A DNA stretch of 64,000 nt from Mesostigma viride (lineage: Eukaryota > Streptophyta > Mesostigmatophyceae > Mesostigmatales > Mesostigmataceae). The position numbers and the translations under genes are program-made. Under the pieces are notes generated by a model. The model ran no database searches and was not told where the DNA came from. It saw nothing but the letters and a program-made list of their open reading frames with translations. The stretch's first letter is position 1, and every line of letters starts with the position of its first letter. Of the stretch, positions 42,056 to 53,900 are shown piece by piece. The DNA lies in the NCBI GenBank assembly GCA_009746045.1, contig RPFO01000097.1:102001-166000 (forward strand). Reading direction: 5' to 3'.

Positions 42056-45000
42056 ATGAGCCAGCTCACACTAGTAACGTGGAATGTCAGGGGGCTGAAC
42101 ACATACGGAACAAACACAGCAGGGCAGGGACAACGTATACCCCGCACCCGAGAGTTAGCGAATGCGTTGCACAACTTGCTCGAGCGTTACGTGGGCCCCT
42201 CGCACGAAATTTGGATAGGACTGCAGGAACATAAAATCCAAGAAGCTGCCACACGCACAGCCCTTAGAGCTGCTAGAGCACTTGCACCTAGGACAGTTCA
42301 CCGTTGGGCATGGGCACGCGGTACACAAGGGGGCACTGCCCTCATTCAATACCGTAAACCTCCCAACCCCACGCTGACATGCCAGGACTGGGCTATAGTT
42401 ACCGACACAGCGGAGGCTAGATGGCAGGGCCGTTGGACGCGGCAGTCTATTACATGGGCAGGAAATAAGGGATACATTATTAGTGTATATGCCCCAACCG
42501 AGCCAACGGATCAAGCCTCATTCTACCCTTCCCTTTTCAAAATGGCCGCTGACCTTATCTCACAGGGTTTCGAAATTGTGCTGATGGGCGATTTCAATAT
42601 AGACCTGGATGAACACCCCCCTATACGCACAGCGGCCTTCAGCAAACAGATCATGGACCTGAACTTACAGGATGTCATCCGCTCACGAGACCACGGGCCC
42701 ACTTGGCTGGCCACACGTTTAAATGTACGCACTACTCGTCGTCTTGATAAAATCTACATCACACCCGCATGGGCGGACCTAGTTTGCTACGCATCGGTCG
42801 ACCGTTCTGTTAATTTTTCGGATCACTACCCACTCATCGTTACCCTTGCCCATCACACCAACTCCGCCCGGGGCCCCGGCATTCCCCGCTTAAACAAACA
42901 ACTACTCGCGGACGATAAGTACTACTTTGAGATCATGACACGCTGGCAGTCGTGGAGAGCCAGCAAGGGTAGCTACACCGACTGCTGCAGCTGGATGCAG
43001 GAGGGCCTAGCTAACATTCTAGAATTTTCCCAACTGTATTCACAAAATATCCGCCGCCAGAAAGGACAGGACTATCGGTACTACCAACGCATAGTGAATA
43101 AACTCCAAGCGAAGCCTACCCTGTATCAATCGGAACTAACAAAACTTCAAAGAGCTCAGACCGAACTCGACAAACTACGTTTCGAGCGTCACACATTAGC
43201 ACTAGACTCAGAAAATCTGTGGTGGCACCAGGTAGGAGAAAGAATGACCAAAGAGTTCTTTGCTCTGATTCCTACCCCTAAAGCTCACTCCTCTATCACG
43301 GAAATCCAAGACGAACACGGCAGCCACCGAGACATCACCTCCATACTACAGAGTGGTCACCGCTACTACTCAACTCTCTTTCTAAACGAACCCCATCCTG
43401 ATTCATCTGCCGCCATGCAAAAAATCCTACATGCCATTCCCCGTCGCCTTACACCAGCTCAACAGCAGGAACTCGATCAAATCCCCTCCATGGAAGAGGC
43501 CACCACAGCTATGGAACACATCAAAACCGGTAGCGCCCCCGGGGTCGACGGTCTGCCTATTGAATTCTGGAAAACGTTCTGGTCCCTTCTACACATAGAT
43601 TTTTACGAATGTATTCTTGAAATTTGGCGGCACGGTAAGGTGAGCGGCAGATGGGCTGAATCTGCGCTTATCTTACTGTACAAAAAAGGAGACAAGACTC
43701 TATGGAAAAACTACCGCCCAATCCGTCTCCTTACGGTAGCGTACAAAATCATCAGTAAAATAATCCAACGACGCTTATACACCGTCCTAGACTTCCTCAT
43801 TGGTCCGGAGCAAGTGGGCTTTAGGGCCAATCTCCACATCAACGACAGCATTACCCTCATCATGGACATTGTGGAAAAAGCCTGGCGCGACGATATAGAG
43901 GGTTTCATATTGTTCTGGGATTTTGAAAAAGCCTTTGACCGTATGTGCTGGGAATACCTAGAACACATTCTAACCGCACTAGGATTTGGCCCACAACTCA
44001 TGACCGTCATTATGGGTATGATCAAATCCCTGGCTTGGTATTTACTAATAGACGGACACAAGTCAGCGACCGGCGCTAGCTCACGATCGCTACCACAAGG
44101 AGATTGCATGTCCCCTATTCTATTTCTCCTGGCCCACGCAGGACTCTACTGGCTACACCAGAACGATCCTCGCATTCGGGGCTTCCCGACAGGTAACGGT
44201 AAAGGTATATTCCAAACGGCTTATGTGGATGACACAACAAATGTTTGTATCTCTCTGCCTGAAGTGCATGCTGTCATGGATAATATCACTACCTATTCTG
44301 TTGCCACACAACAACGATGCAATGTGCTCAAGTCCACGGGACTGCATATCGGCAAAACCAACACCCTACGCTACGCCCTCCCCAACCTGGCTGTGACCTG
44401 GGTCAAGCCGGGGGATCACCACCTTTTGCACAATTGTCCCATCGGCTGCACACCCGAGGGACGCTTGGCTGAACAACGTTCTTTCATGTATGATGAAACC
44501 AACCACGTGGGCAAGCTTGCAGGTGTCCTCCTTACCGCAGGGCGCTGGGGGGCCGTCCACCGCATGAGCCTACGAGGGCGAACCCTGATCGTCAACCAAC
44601 TGTTGTTCTCTAAGGTCTTGTATTATTGCCAAGCACACCCACCCAATGATGCCACCACACAGCTCATCCAACGCCTTGGCAGCAATTTTGTCTGGAAACA
44701 GAAAGGCTTAATCTCCCACACGGTCCACGGATGGATCAGCAGAGAGATGTCCTTCATGTCATGGGTGCACGGGGGCCTCGGGCTCCACAACATACAATGG
44801 CGTCTGTGGTCGCTGTATGCTAAACAAGTGATATCCGCTTTTATGGGAGTTAACACACACCCTGGCTGCATGCTTGCACGTGAAACGCTAGCCTCTCTTT
44901 CCACCCATGCTAGTGGCACCTCGTGGCAACTGGGGGCGGGCATACTGGGCAGCACCCTTATTTCGTACAAAGGACTCCCATGGTACTGGCAGCGCATATG

Positions 45001-46462
45001 GACAGGTTACAATAAGCTCAAGCCGGGTCGCCTAGTCTTTCCTACTACTAGGGAGGAGGTGGCACGGCAGCCACTCTTTTTTAATGACTTAATCACAGAC
45101 GCTACTAACAAGCCCCTCGGCACTCTCCACGGACACAACCCGTATGATGGCCTTCTGCGCGCGTCACCGCCGATTGTCAGGGTGCTGGACCTCTACCTGG
45201 GGCACGGCGCTGCGTATCGACGGCTCAGCTACGACGAGGTCAGCACTTGGGTCTCCCACATGCCCTCCCTGCAAGCGTGGCAAACTCTTATAAGTGCGAT
45301 ACCAGCTGCGTGGCATGCATTGATGACTGCCCCACGCAAGCCAATTATAACCGGCGACTGGGTTAGCTTCTACGCCGACGGAGTCACGCCTGCGTGCAAG
45401 GGTTTAGTCGTGACGGTTCTGCCACATGAGGGGCTCCAACTACAGCTGCTGGACGCTATTTCTGGCCACAATGGGTGTCTGTATCAACTATCCACCTTAT
45501 ATGCGTACACGCCAGCTTCCCAGTGTCACCGCATACGCGTAGTCCCATGGTCTGTGCCAAGATCTTGCATGATCCAGCCGGACCCATTATCCCCGGTTGA
45601 GAGCATTACATGGCTACACGTGGGCAACACACGGCTCGATCTACTACATCTGGACCCGGTTGAATTTGGATGGGTCTTAACCAAGGGGGACATCAGAACC
45701 AGCAAATGTATCTTTGAGTACACCGCAGATTGGGGTTATGATATCTTGTTGCATACGTACCATCAGCCCCATCCGGGCCGAGCCCGCTGGGGAATACATT
45801 GGCCGGGCTACACTTGGGTTAAGATGATTACCCTGGCGGTAGACCACCCTCTCGTGGACCGCAGGGCCACTGATGTACAACACCTTTTGATGCATAGGGC
45901 GATAGGGGTCTGTGCTACGCTCCACGAGCGTTTTGGTCATGATGCATCATGCCTGTGCACGCACCCTAGTGAAACCATTGAGCACAGGTTTCTTTATTGT
46001 AATCTCCCTGGGGTTTGGACGTGGCTCATTAACATCTGGGCCGCATGGACGGCATCGCCACCCACTCTCCCAATCAGCGTGCGTACCATCATTTTCGGTA
46101 TTGCTGGCACACCAGGGACCGAGCTTTCAGTTTCCCAAGCAGAATGGATATGGCTACGCACTACTATGCTATACGCGATATGGACCATACGCAACGAGAC
46201 CGTCTTTAAGGTCCGCGAGGAGTATACCCGCGGCGGCGTAGTCCGGCGCTTTATATACCTATGGAATGCGGCTATGCGCCGCTACTGGCTGTTAGCTCAG
46301 GAACAACACAGGGTGTGGGACCCAGGGCCCAATAACGACAAGCCCAGCCCGCTCCAGCTTTTTCATGATCTACTGGGCCGTAATCAGGTATTCACCAGTA
46401 TGCCTCATGGCGACATTACTCAGGTCCAATGGCTTCCCTGGTCTAATAACGCGCCCTATTAG
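42056..46462 (+). CDS. L1 ORF2: APE endonuclease, reverse transcriptase, zinc finger
   Basis: This 1468-residue polyprotein nicks target DNA and copies element RNA onto it. The AP-like endonuclease is at residues 1-265 (VTWNVRGLN near 5, IGLQEHK near 57, MGDFNID near 176, SDHYPL near 256). Reverse transcriptase runs about 470-760: TGSAPGVDGLPIEFW, YKKGDKTLWKNYRPI, motif A FWDFEKAFDR near 620, motif B SLPQGDCMSPI near 680, catalytic YVDD at 723-726. A C-terminal Cys/His finger (CLCTHPSETIEHRFLYC near 1300) is the zf-RVT type of plant and algal L1s. All catalytic motifs are present and the frame is uninterrupted, so activity is plausible. Confidence 0.93.
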   Translation: MSQLTLVTWNVRGLNTYGTNTAGQGQRIPRTRELANALHNLLERYVGPSHEIWIGLQEHKIQEAATRTALRAARALAPRTVHRWAWARGTQGGTALIQYRKPPNPTLTCQDWAIVTDTAEARWQGRWTRQSITWAGNKGYIISVYAPTEPTDQASFYPSLFKMAADLISQGFEIVLMGDFNIDLDEHPPIRTAAFSKQIMDLNLQDVIRSRDHGPTWLATRLNVRTTRRLDKIYITPAWADLVCYASVDRSVNFSDHYPLIVTLAHHTNSARGPGIPRLNKQLLADDKYYFEIMTRWQSWRASKGSYTDCCSWMQEGLANILEFSQLYSQNIRRQKGQDYRYYQRIVNKLQAKPTLYQSELTKLQRAQTELDKLRFERHTLALDSENLWWHQVGERMTKEFFALIPTPKAHSSITEIQDEHGSHRDITSILQSGHRYYSTLFLNEPHPDSSAAMQKILHAIPRRLTPAQQQELDQIPSMEEATTAMEHIKTGSAPGVDGLPIEFWKTFWSLLHIDFYECILEIWRHGKVSGRWAESALILLYKKGDKTLWKNYRPIRLLTVAYKIISKIIQRRLYTVLDFLIGPEQVGFRANLHINDSITLIMDIVEKAWRDDIEGFILFWDFEKAFDRMCWEYLEHILTALGFGPQLMTVIMGMIKSLAWYLLIDGHKSATGASSRSLPQGDCMSPILFLLAHAGLYWLHQNDPRIRGFPTGNGKGIFQTAYVDDTTNVCISLPEVHAVMDNITTYSVATQQRCNVLKSTGLHIGKTNTLRYALPNLAVTWVKPGDHHLLHNCPIGCTPEGRLAEQRSFMYDETNHVGKLAGVLLTAGRWGAVHRMSLRGRTLIVNQLLFSKVLYYCQAHPPNDATTQLIQRLGSNFVWKQKGLISHTVHGWISREMSFMSWVHGGLGLHNIQWRLWSLYAKQVISAFMGVNTHPGCMLARETLASLSTHASGTSWQLGAGILGSTLISYKGLPWYWQRIWTGYNKLKPGRLVFPTTREEVARQPLFFNDLITDATNKPLGTLHGHNPYDGLLRASPPIVRVLDLYLGHGAAYRRLSYDEVSTWVSHMPSLQAWQTLISAIPAAWHALMTAPRKPIITGDWVSFYADGVTPACKGLVVTVLPHEGLQLQLLDAISGHNGCLYQLSTLYAYTPASQCHRIRVVPWSVPRSCMIQPDPLSPVESITWLHVGNTRLDLLHLDPVEFGWVLTKGDIRTSKCIFEYTADWGYDILLHTYHQPHPGRARWGIHWPGYTWVKMITLAVDHPLVDRRATDVQHLLMHRAIGVCATLHERFGHDASCLCTHPSETIEHRFLYCNLPGVWTWLINIWAAWTASPPTLPISVRTIIFGIAGTPGTELSVSQAEWIWLRTTMLYAIWTIRNETVFKVREEYTRGGVVRRFIYLWNAAMRRYWLLAQEQHRVWDPGPNNDKPSPLQLFHDLLGRNQVFTSMPHGDITQVQWLPWSNNAPY

Positions 46463-46628
46463 CCTTTCACCTGTCACCGCCACACGTGTGTGTGCCCACC
46501 TTCATTAGGATTCGCTGATACTCATTTCCCCTCTCACCTCTTTGGTCCATAATTGGCTAATAAAATATACCCATTTCCCCGAAAAAAGGCTTGCAAACTT
46601 TTACTTTTGTAGGAATAGCGCAAGCTCG

Positions 46629-46850
46629 GTACAGGCATTCACGCCTTAAGTTGGGTTGGCTTAAGTTGTGTTCACGCCTTAAGTTGGGTCAAATAGGGTT
46701 TCGGCATTCCAAGTTCAAAGTAGTTCAGAACAGTATGTTTAGTTCAAATTAGTAAAATTTAGTAGAATCATTCACGCCTTAAGTTGGGTTCACGCCTTAA
46801 GTTGGCCCCTCAAAAACCTCGAACCCAACTTAAGGCGTGAATGCCTGTAC
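46629..46850. mobile_element. 222-bp MITE with 29-bp terminal inverted repeats
   Basis: The ends start GTACAGGCATTCACGCCTTA and are mutually inverted (46629-46657 and 46822-46850). The body repeats TTCACGCCTTAAGTTGGG several times. No coding capacity or clear target duplication is seen. It lies 180 bp upstream of the DRC2 start codon. Confidence 0.75.
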
Positions 46851-47029
46851 AGCTAAATTAGGGGGATTATGCCTGGGTAATGGGTTATGGCGGATTTGCC
46901 ATCTCGATTAACTGACAAACGGAGCTATCACCTTTCCATTAAAAAAATTTCTGAATCGAAAGTACGCGGCAATCATTAGGGACATTATTCAGAGGGTTTT
47001 TATAATTTATCTTTTGCTAGTTGGAGAGG
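46851..47029 (+). promoter_or_regulatory. Presumed DRC2 promoter / 5' UTR
   Basis: This 179-bp gap between the MITE and the first DRC2 codon must contain at least the 5' UTR. An AT-rich TTTTATAATTTAT at 46997-47009 is the only TATA-like string and lies only about 20 bp from the ATG, so it may not act as a TATA box. Confidence 0.35.
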
Positions 47030-47859
47030 ATGGTGAAACTTAAGAAAGAAATGAAAGGAGGAAGCAAGGTAAGCAGGTTGATGGAAACCTAGTTCCCCTT
47101 AGGCCGGCCGGTTTTTAACCACCTTCAGGTCATTGTCCTGAATTGAGCCATTTACTAAACATGCTACAGCGGGGCTTCTTTCTAACCGCTCTAAGCCATA
47201 TGGATCTTCTGTCTTGCAGGTAAGGGCAAAGCCCCTTACGGAGGAGGAGCGCCTCGTTCGCGCAGAGATGCTTGCCCTACAGGTACTTTCCCTGCCATTC
47301 TTTAAATTTCTGCACGTTTTGTACTTTGAAACTCAGGATCGGGGTCATGTCAAACAGTTTGCCACGCACCATCGCCTGTTTTGGCAATATTCTTACCGCA
47401 ATAGGCATCGCGCCCAATTTTGAGGAGCAGCTGTAGTATTCAACACACACAAAGCGGCGCCCCCCCTTCCCGATATTTCTTCGGTAACCATCTTCGTATA
47501 GCCTGGGCGGGGATGCCCAATTGCAGGGAAATAGCCAACGTGTAAATCGTTGGTAGTCCACCCTGGGCGGCAACGGTTTCCTTTTGTTTGCTTCGGCCTG
47601 GTGCTTCTATATTGTTGTTCATCTCACTTATGAAGCCGCAAGCGGTGGGTAGGACGCAAGCTTTTCACTTTCATCCTATCAGGTCAGCTCGACCTCGCCT
47701 GGTACACATTGGACAAGGCAAACGAGGCAAACAACTTCTCTGGACAAGGCAAACTAACAACTTTTCTGGACAAGGCAAACAGCTTTTCCCGAGGTATGCC
47801 CCCAACCACGCTCCACCTACCTACCCCAACCACGCTCCACCTGACTACCTGACTACCCA

Positions 47860-47925
<66 letters not shown>

Positions 47926-50900
47926 CCCCCCCCCCCCCAGGAGGAGGAGGAGCGCCTACAAAAGGAGGCGGCGTCTCGCTCGCGCTTGCACACGCAGCAG
48001 CTGAACGAGCAGCGGTACGCGCGCGTGAACTCCATCAAGATCCACAACCAGTGGCGCAAGATTCGGCGGCTGGCCAAGGTAACCTTTTGGCCCGCAAGAT
48101 ATCATGGTTGCTGGCCAATGTAATGGTTTAGCCCGCAAGACATCATTGTCTTCCAAGAAACGATTACTGCAGGGGGGAAAGGGTGAGAGGCTTGTATGGC
48201 AAGGGGGGGGGGGGGGATAGAGGTAGGGCACGTAGGGTGGGTTTGAGTGGGTACAGTGCGCACCCAGTTACTTCATGATGATGCATGACCAGAGGCGCAA
48301 GGTACGGCGGCTGGCCGAAGTAATAGCTAAGTAGTAGTTACACTTGTTTAGTAGCACTTCCAACTAGTAAGTAGTAGTTACAAGTAGTTATGATGTAGTA
48401 GTTACAAGTAGTTAAGTAGTAGTTACATACGCAACCGAGTGGTCCAGGCTGCTGTGGCAATCATGTCAGCTGTTCAAGTAGGCCAGACGGGCCACGCTAT
48501 CTGCTGGTTCCTGATTCACGTACTCCTTCAGGCTGCCGTGCTAGCCGCTGGGTTCCTGATCTTGTTCAATGGTGGCCACGCAACCTAGTGCTTCCACTTG
48601 GCAGCGCTGGCTTTCTTTTTTGTTTGGGGGGGGGGCGCGGGGTCTTGAAGCTGGTCAGTTGCTTCTCCCTCCCCTCTCTCCCCCTCTCATATATTCTCGG
48701 CCACCTCTCTCTCCCCCTCTCGTCGGTTATCGGCCACCTCTCTCTCCCCCTCTCCTCTGTTATTGGCCAGGTGGAGGAGCTGCGCAAGGAGATTGAGGTG
48801 CTGAGCCAGAACCACGAGCGAGAGGTGGACCGAAAGGACGCCATCATTCAGATGCTGGACCGTGACCTGGAGGATGGTGCGTGGCAAGGGGGTTGGGTGA
48901 CGACCATGTCGTGCCAGTGATATGGGTGTGGGCCGTGGCCGGGAGGATGGTGTGTGCCCACAAAACCGGTGAAAATGTTGGGTTGAAGACATAGGATCCA
49001 GTTGGCGCGACACCACGTGTTGACTGGGAGCTGTTGCTCCACCACACGGCCATGTCACGTGCGTGAAATGGGTGTAGACTACGGCCTGGAGGACGGTGCA
49101 TGGCCCTGGTGTTCGGCTGCTTGACCATGCTACCATGGCATTTGGCATCCAATCATTGGCTGTACAAGCATGCAATCATGTACCACCGCCCCCGTAACTC
49201 TGCCAATATGGATACAAGTAAATGCTATCGAGCCTTTGGTTATACCTGCTTCCTGCCGCCCATCATATTGGCACTTCTGTGGTCACTCCACCCCCTTCAT
49301 TCTGCCTCCCTAACTTTGCTAGTTTCACTCTACCTCCTTGCGGCCACCGCTCGTCCCAATACCCCCCCGTTTGCTCTACCTCCAGAACCCTACGTCCTTT
49401 GCGCTACCCCCTTGTTGCCATCATCGCCCAGCAGGGGCCGGTTGCAAACCAGCACCCATACAGATATGCAACCGGTCACTGTACTGACACCCCACCATTC
49501 ACTCTACCTCCTTAGCCCTGCCTTGTTCCCTCTCGCCCCTCGTCACCATCCGAGGACCAGTTTCACACCATCACTCTCGCTGACACCCCACCGTTCACTC
49601 TACCTCCTTAGCCCTGCCTTGTTCCCCTCGCCCCTCGTCACCATCCGAGGACCAGTTTCACACCATCACTCTCGCTGACACCCACCGTTCACTCTACCTC
49701 CTTAGCCCTGCCTTGTTCCCCCTCGCCCCTCGTCACCATCCGAGGACCAGTTTCACACCATCACTCTCGCTGACACCCCACCGTTCACTCTACCTCCTTA
49801 GCCCTGCCTTGTTCCCCCTCGCCCCTCGTCACCATCCGAGGACCAGTTTCACACCATCACTCTCGCTGACACCCCACCGTTCACTCTACCTCCTTAGCCC
49901 TGCCTTGTTCCCCCTCGCCCCTCGTCACCATCCGAGGACCAGTTTCACACCATCACTCTCGCTGACACCCCACCGTTCACTCTACCTCCTTAGCCCTGCC
50001 TTGTTCCCCCTCGCCCCTCGTCACCATCCGAGGACCAGTTTCACACCATCACTCTCGCTGACACCCCACCGTTCACTCTACCTCCTTAGCCCTGCCTCGT
50101 TCCCCCTCGCCCCTCGTCACCATCCGAGGACCAGTTTCACACCATCACTCTCGCTGACACCCCACCGTTCACTCTACCTCCTTAGCCCTGCCTCGTTCCC
50201 CTCGCCCCTCGTCACCATCCGAGGACCAGTTTCACACCATCACTCTCGCTGACACCCCACCGTTCACTCTACCTCCTTAGCCCTGCCTTGTTCCCCCTCG
50301 CCCCTCGTCACCATCCGAGGACCAGTTTCACACCATCACTCTCGCTGACACCCCACCGTTCACTCTACCTCCTTAGCCCTGCCTTGTTCCCCCTCGCCCC
50401 TCGTCACCATCCGAGGACCAGTTTCACACCATCACTCTCGCTGACACCCCACCGTTCACTCTACCTCCTTAGCCCTGCCTTGTTCCCCCTCGCCCCTCGT
50501 CACCATCCGAGGACCAGTTTCACACCATCACTCTCGCTGACACCCCACCGTTCACTCTACCTCCTTAGCCCTGCCTCGTTCCCCTCGCCCCTCGTCACCA
50601 TCCGAGGACCAGTTTCACACCATCACTCTCGCTGACACCCCACCGTTCACTCTACCTCCTTAGCCCTGCCTTGTTCCCCCTCGCCCCTCGTCACCATCCG
50701 AGGACCAGTTTCACACCATCACTCTCGCTGACACCCCACCGTTCACTCTACCTCCTTAGCCCTGCCTTGTTCCCCCTCGCCCCTCGTCACCATCCGAGGA
50801 CCAGTTTCACACCATCACTCTCGCTGACACCCCACCGTTCACTCTACCTCCTTAGCCCTGCCTTGTTCCCCCTCGCCCCTCGTCACCATCCGAGGACCAG

Positions 50901-53900
50901 TTTCACACCATCACTCTCGCTGACACCCCACCGTTCACTCTACCTCCTTAGCCCTGCCTTGTTCCCCCTCGCCCCTCGTCACCATCCGAGGACCAGTTTC
51001 ACACCATCACTCTCGCTGACACCCCACCGTTCACTCTACCTCCTTAGCCCTGCCTTGTTCCCCTCGCCCCTCGTCACCATCCGAGGACCAGTTTCACACC
51101 ATCACTCTCGCTGACACCCCACCGTTCACTCTACCTCCTTAGCCCTGCCTTGTTCCCTCTCGCCCCTCGTCACCATCCGAGGACCAGTTTCACACCATCA
51201 CTCTCGCTGACACCCCACCGTTCACTCTACCTCCTTAGCCCTGCCTTGTTCCCCTCGCCCCTCGTCACCATCCGAGGACCAGTTTCACACCATCACTCTC
51301 GCTGACACCCCACCGTTCACTCTACCTCCTTAGCCCTGCCTTGTTCCCTCTCGCCCCTCGTCACCATCCGAGGACCAGTTTCACACCATCACTCTCGCTG
51401 ACACCCCACCGTTCACTCTACCTCCTTAGCCCTGCCTTGTTCCCCCTCGCCCCTCGTCACCATCCGAGGACCAGTTTCACACCATCACTCTCGCTGACAC
51501 CCACCGTTCACTCTACCTCCTTAGCCCTGCCTTGTTCCCCCTCGCCCCTCGTCACCATCCGAGGACCAGTTTCACACCATCACTCTCGCTGACACCCCAC
51601 CGTTCACTCTACCTCCTTAGCCCTGCCTTGTTTCCTCTCGCCCCTCGTCACCATCCGAGGACCAGTTTCACACCATCACTCTCGCTGACACCCCACCGTT
51701 CACTCTACCTCCTTAGCCCTGCCTTGTTCCCCCTCGCCCCTCGTCACCATCCGAGGACCAGTTTCACACCATCACTCTCGCTGACACCCCACCGTTCACT
51801 CTACCTCCTTAGCCCTGCCTTGTTCCCCCTCGCCCCTCGTCACCATCCGAGGACCAGTTTCACACCATCACCCTCGCTGACACCCCACCGTTCACTCTAC
51901 CCATTATTTTGTTGCCATGACCCGCAGCCGAGGACCAGTTCCATATGGTAGCATGCATATATGGTCACTGTACTGACAGCCCGCCGTTCACTCTACCCAT
52001 TGGCCCCCCTCGTCGCCAGCCGAGGACCAGTTCCAGATGGCGCTTCGCTCGCACCTGCACGTGGTGGACGCGCTCATCGACCTGCAGTACACGCGCGTCA
52101 AGGTATGAAGCTGCGATATTCGCATGCAAGATGGGTCAAGGTGAGGAATGCGCTGTCAGCAAGAATATTCTTCCTCGGCACAAAGGGGTATGGGCAGGCA
52201 CAAATGCGTGGTACAACCTTTACGAACAGAGTTAAGTGTTACAACCTTGACGAGCAGAGTTTGTCCACGCCAACTCCTCCCCCCTACTAGTATATGCGCG
52301 ACACCCACACCCACACTTGCCAGCTGCCGGGCGAGGATTTTGGCGGCCAACCCTTATGCCCAATCCAAAGCCCAGGGGCCTTTTGCCCTTGCGGTACTAC
52401 ACAGCAAGCCTAGCCCGTGGAACCCCACGAACGCTCTCGTACCGCACCTGGACTTGCAACCCATGCAGCGGTACTTCTTCCCTTGCACAAGCTGCTGGGC
52501 AATGAGGTTGACAGGATCCCCCTTCACCCGCACCCCTGCCTTTATGCTTCTCATAAGGGGCACATCGCATGTCTCTGTTTTCCCTCGCCAGCTGCTGGGC
52601 GAGGAGTTTGCGGCCAACCTGGCGGCGCTGGAGGAGGAGTTTGACACCGAGCGGACCGAGATCATCAACGCGCACGCGCGCCAGAAAAAGGACATTGCCG
52701 ACATGATGGCGGCGATGGAGTCGGAGTTTGAGGAGGCCGAGGCGGACGCGCGGCAGGAGTTTGAGTCACAGCGCGAGGAGATCAAGGTGCGGTTTTTGCC
52801 TGTAACGTTGCTATACGTAGCCTGGCCCATGGCTTGATATCCCCTTACCGATGCGCGCCAGGAGTGTTGAGTCACAGCTGGAGGAGATGAAGGTGGGGAG
52901 GTGTTCTTCACACTGCTAGGAGAAGGTGCTTTAATGTTGCTGGGAATAACATGGCCCATACTGTTGTAGGAATGTCACTTTGTGCGGGGCACAATCGAAC
53001 AACGGATGCACTCTACTCACCCTCTATGCCATATCTCATACCATACGCACCCCCTTTACCTCGCTTACTGCCAGAACCGCAACTCGGAGGAGTACAACGT
53101 GCTCAAGATATCCCTGGAGAGCACAATCGAGGAGCTCGAGCGCCACTTTGAGCAGGCGCACGCGGCCTATTTGGCGAGCACGGACGCGCGCACGCAGTCG
53201 TTCCGCGAGCTGACCGAGCGCGACGCGGCCAGCGCGCACATCATCGAGAAGCGCATGCGCAAGCTCGTGCGGCTGCAGGACAGCCTCGCGCACTGGCGGA
53301 CCAAGATCGCGTCCAACGGGTGGGTGGAACTTGTAATGACATGGTTGACGAGTGATGGATGGTTGGAGTGCCTTTCCTGGCCCACCTTTGCACACTGGCG
53401 GACCAAGATCGCGTTCAACGGGTGGGTGGAACTCATGGTTGAGTAGCGAGGGATGGTTGCAGCACCTTGTGGTGGTTGCAGCACCTTGTGGCGGTTGCAG
53501 CACCTTGTGGCGGTTGTAGTACCTGGGTGTTCACCGGCATCAGCCTGCCCAAGTACGCCGTGGAGTTGAGGGCGAGACTGGCTCCCCTGCGTGTGCTGGT
53601 GCCCCTGAAGGGTGTGGCCCACCTTTGCACACTGGCGCACCAGGGTCGCGTGAAGCGGGTCGCTGGAATGGCTGTATAGATAGTTGTGTGCGGTACATTG
53701 ACAGTGCCGGGGCATGTCTGTGCTCGCACACTGGCGCACCAGGGTCGCGTCCGGCGTGGGAGCGGGGGGTGACGGTGTTCTAGGGAAATGCTGGCGTTTT
53801 AGGGCGTGTTTTGGGGGTGTTCTTGTATAGTAAGTGCAACTACTAGGGATAAGTGCAACGCTTCTAATGCGATGGGGGCCATTCCGAGTTTGTACATTTG

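Larger units (their letters stand above)
39817..46588 (+). mobile_element. Full-length L1-type LINE, apparently intact
   Basis: GCTTGCAAACTTT flanks the element at 39804-39816 and 46589-46601, a 13-bp target duplication. The order is a 5' UTR of about 580 bp, ORF1 (40398-42053), ORF2 (42056-46462) and a 126-bp 3' UTR with AATAAAATATAC and a terminal A run. Both ORFs are open with no visible break, so this may be a recent insertion. It ends about 440 bp before the DRC2 start codon, in the same orientation. Confidence 0.92.

Noticed and set aside
49713-51951. Repeated 32-residue open frame across the 96-bp minisatellite.
   Set aside because: It is open only because the unit length is divisible by three; it lies in DRC2 intron 4 and 94-95-bp units break the frame.
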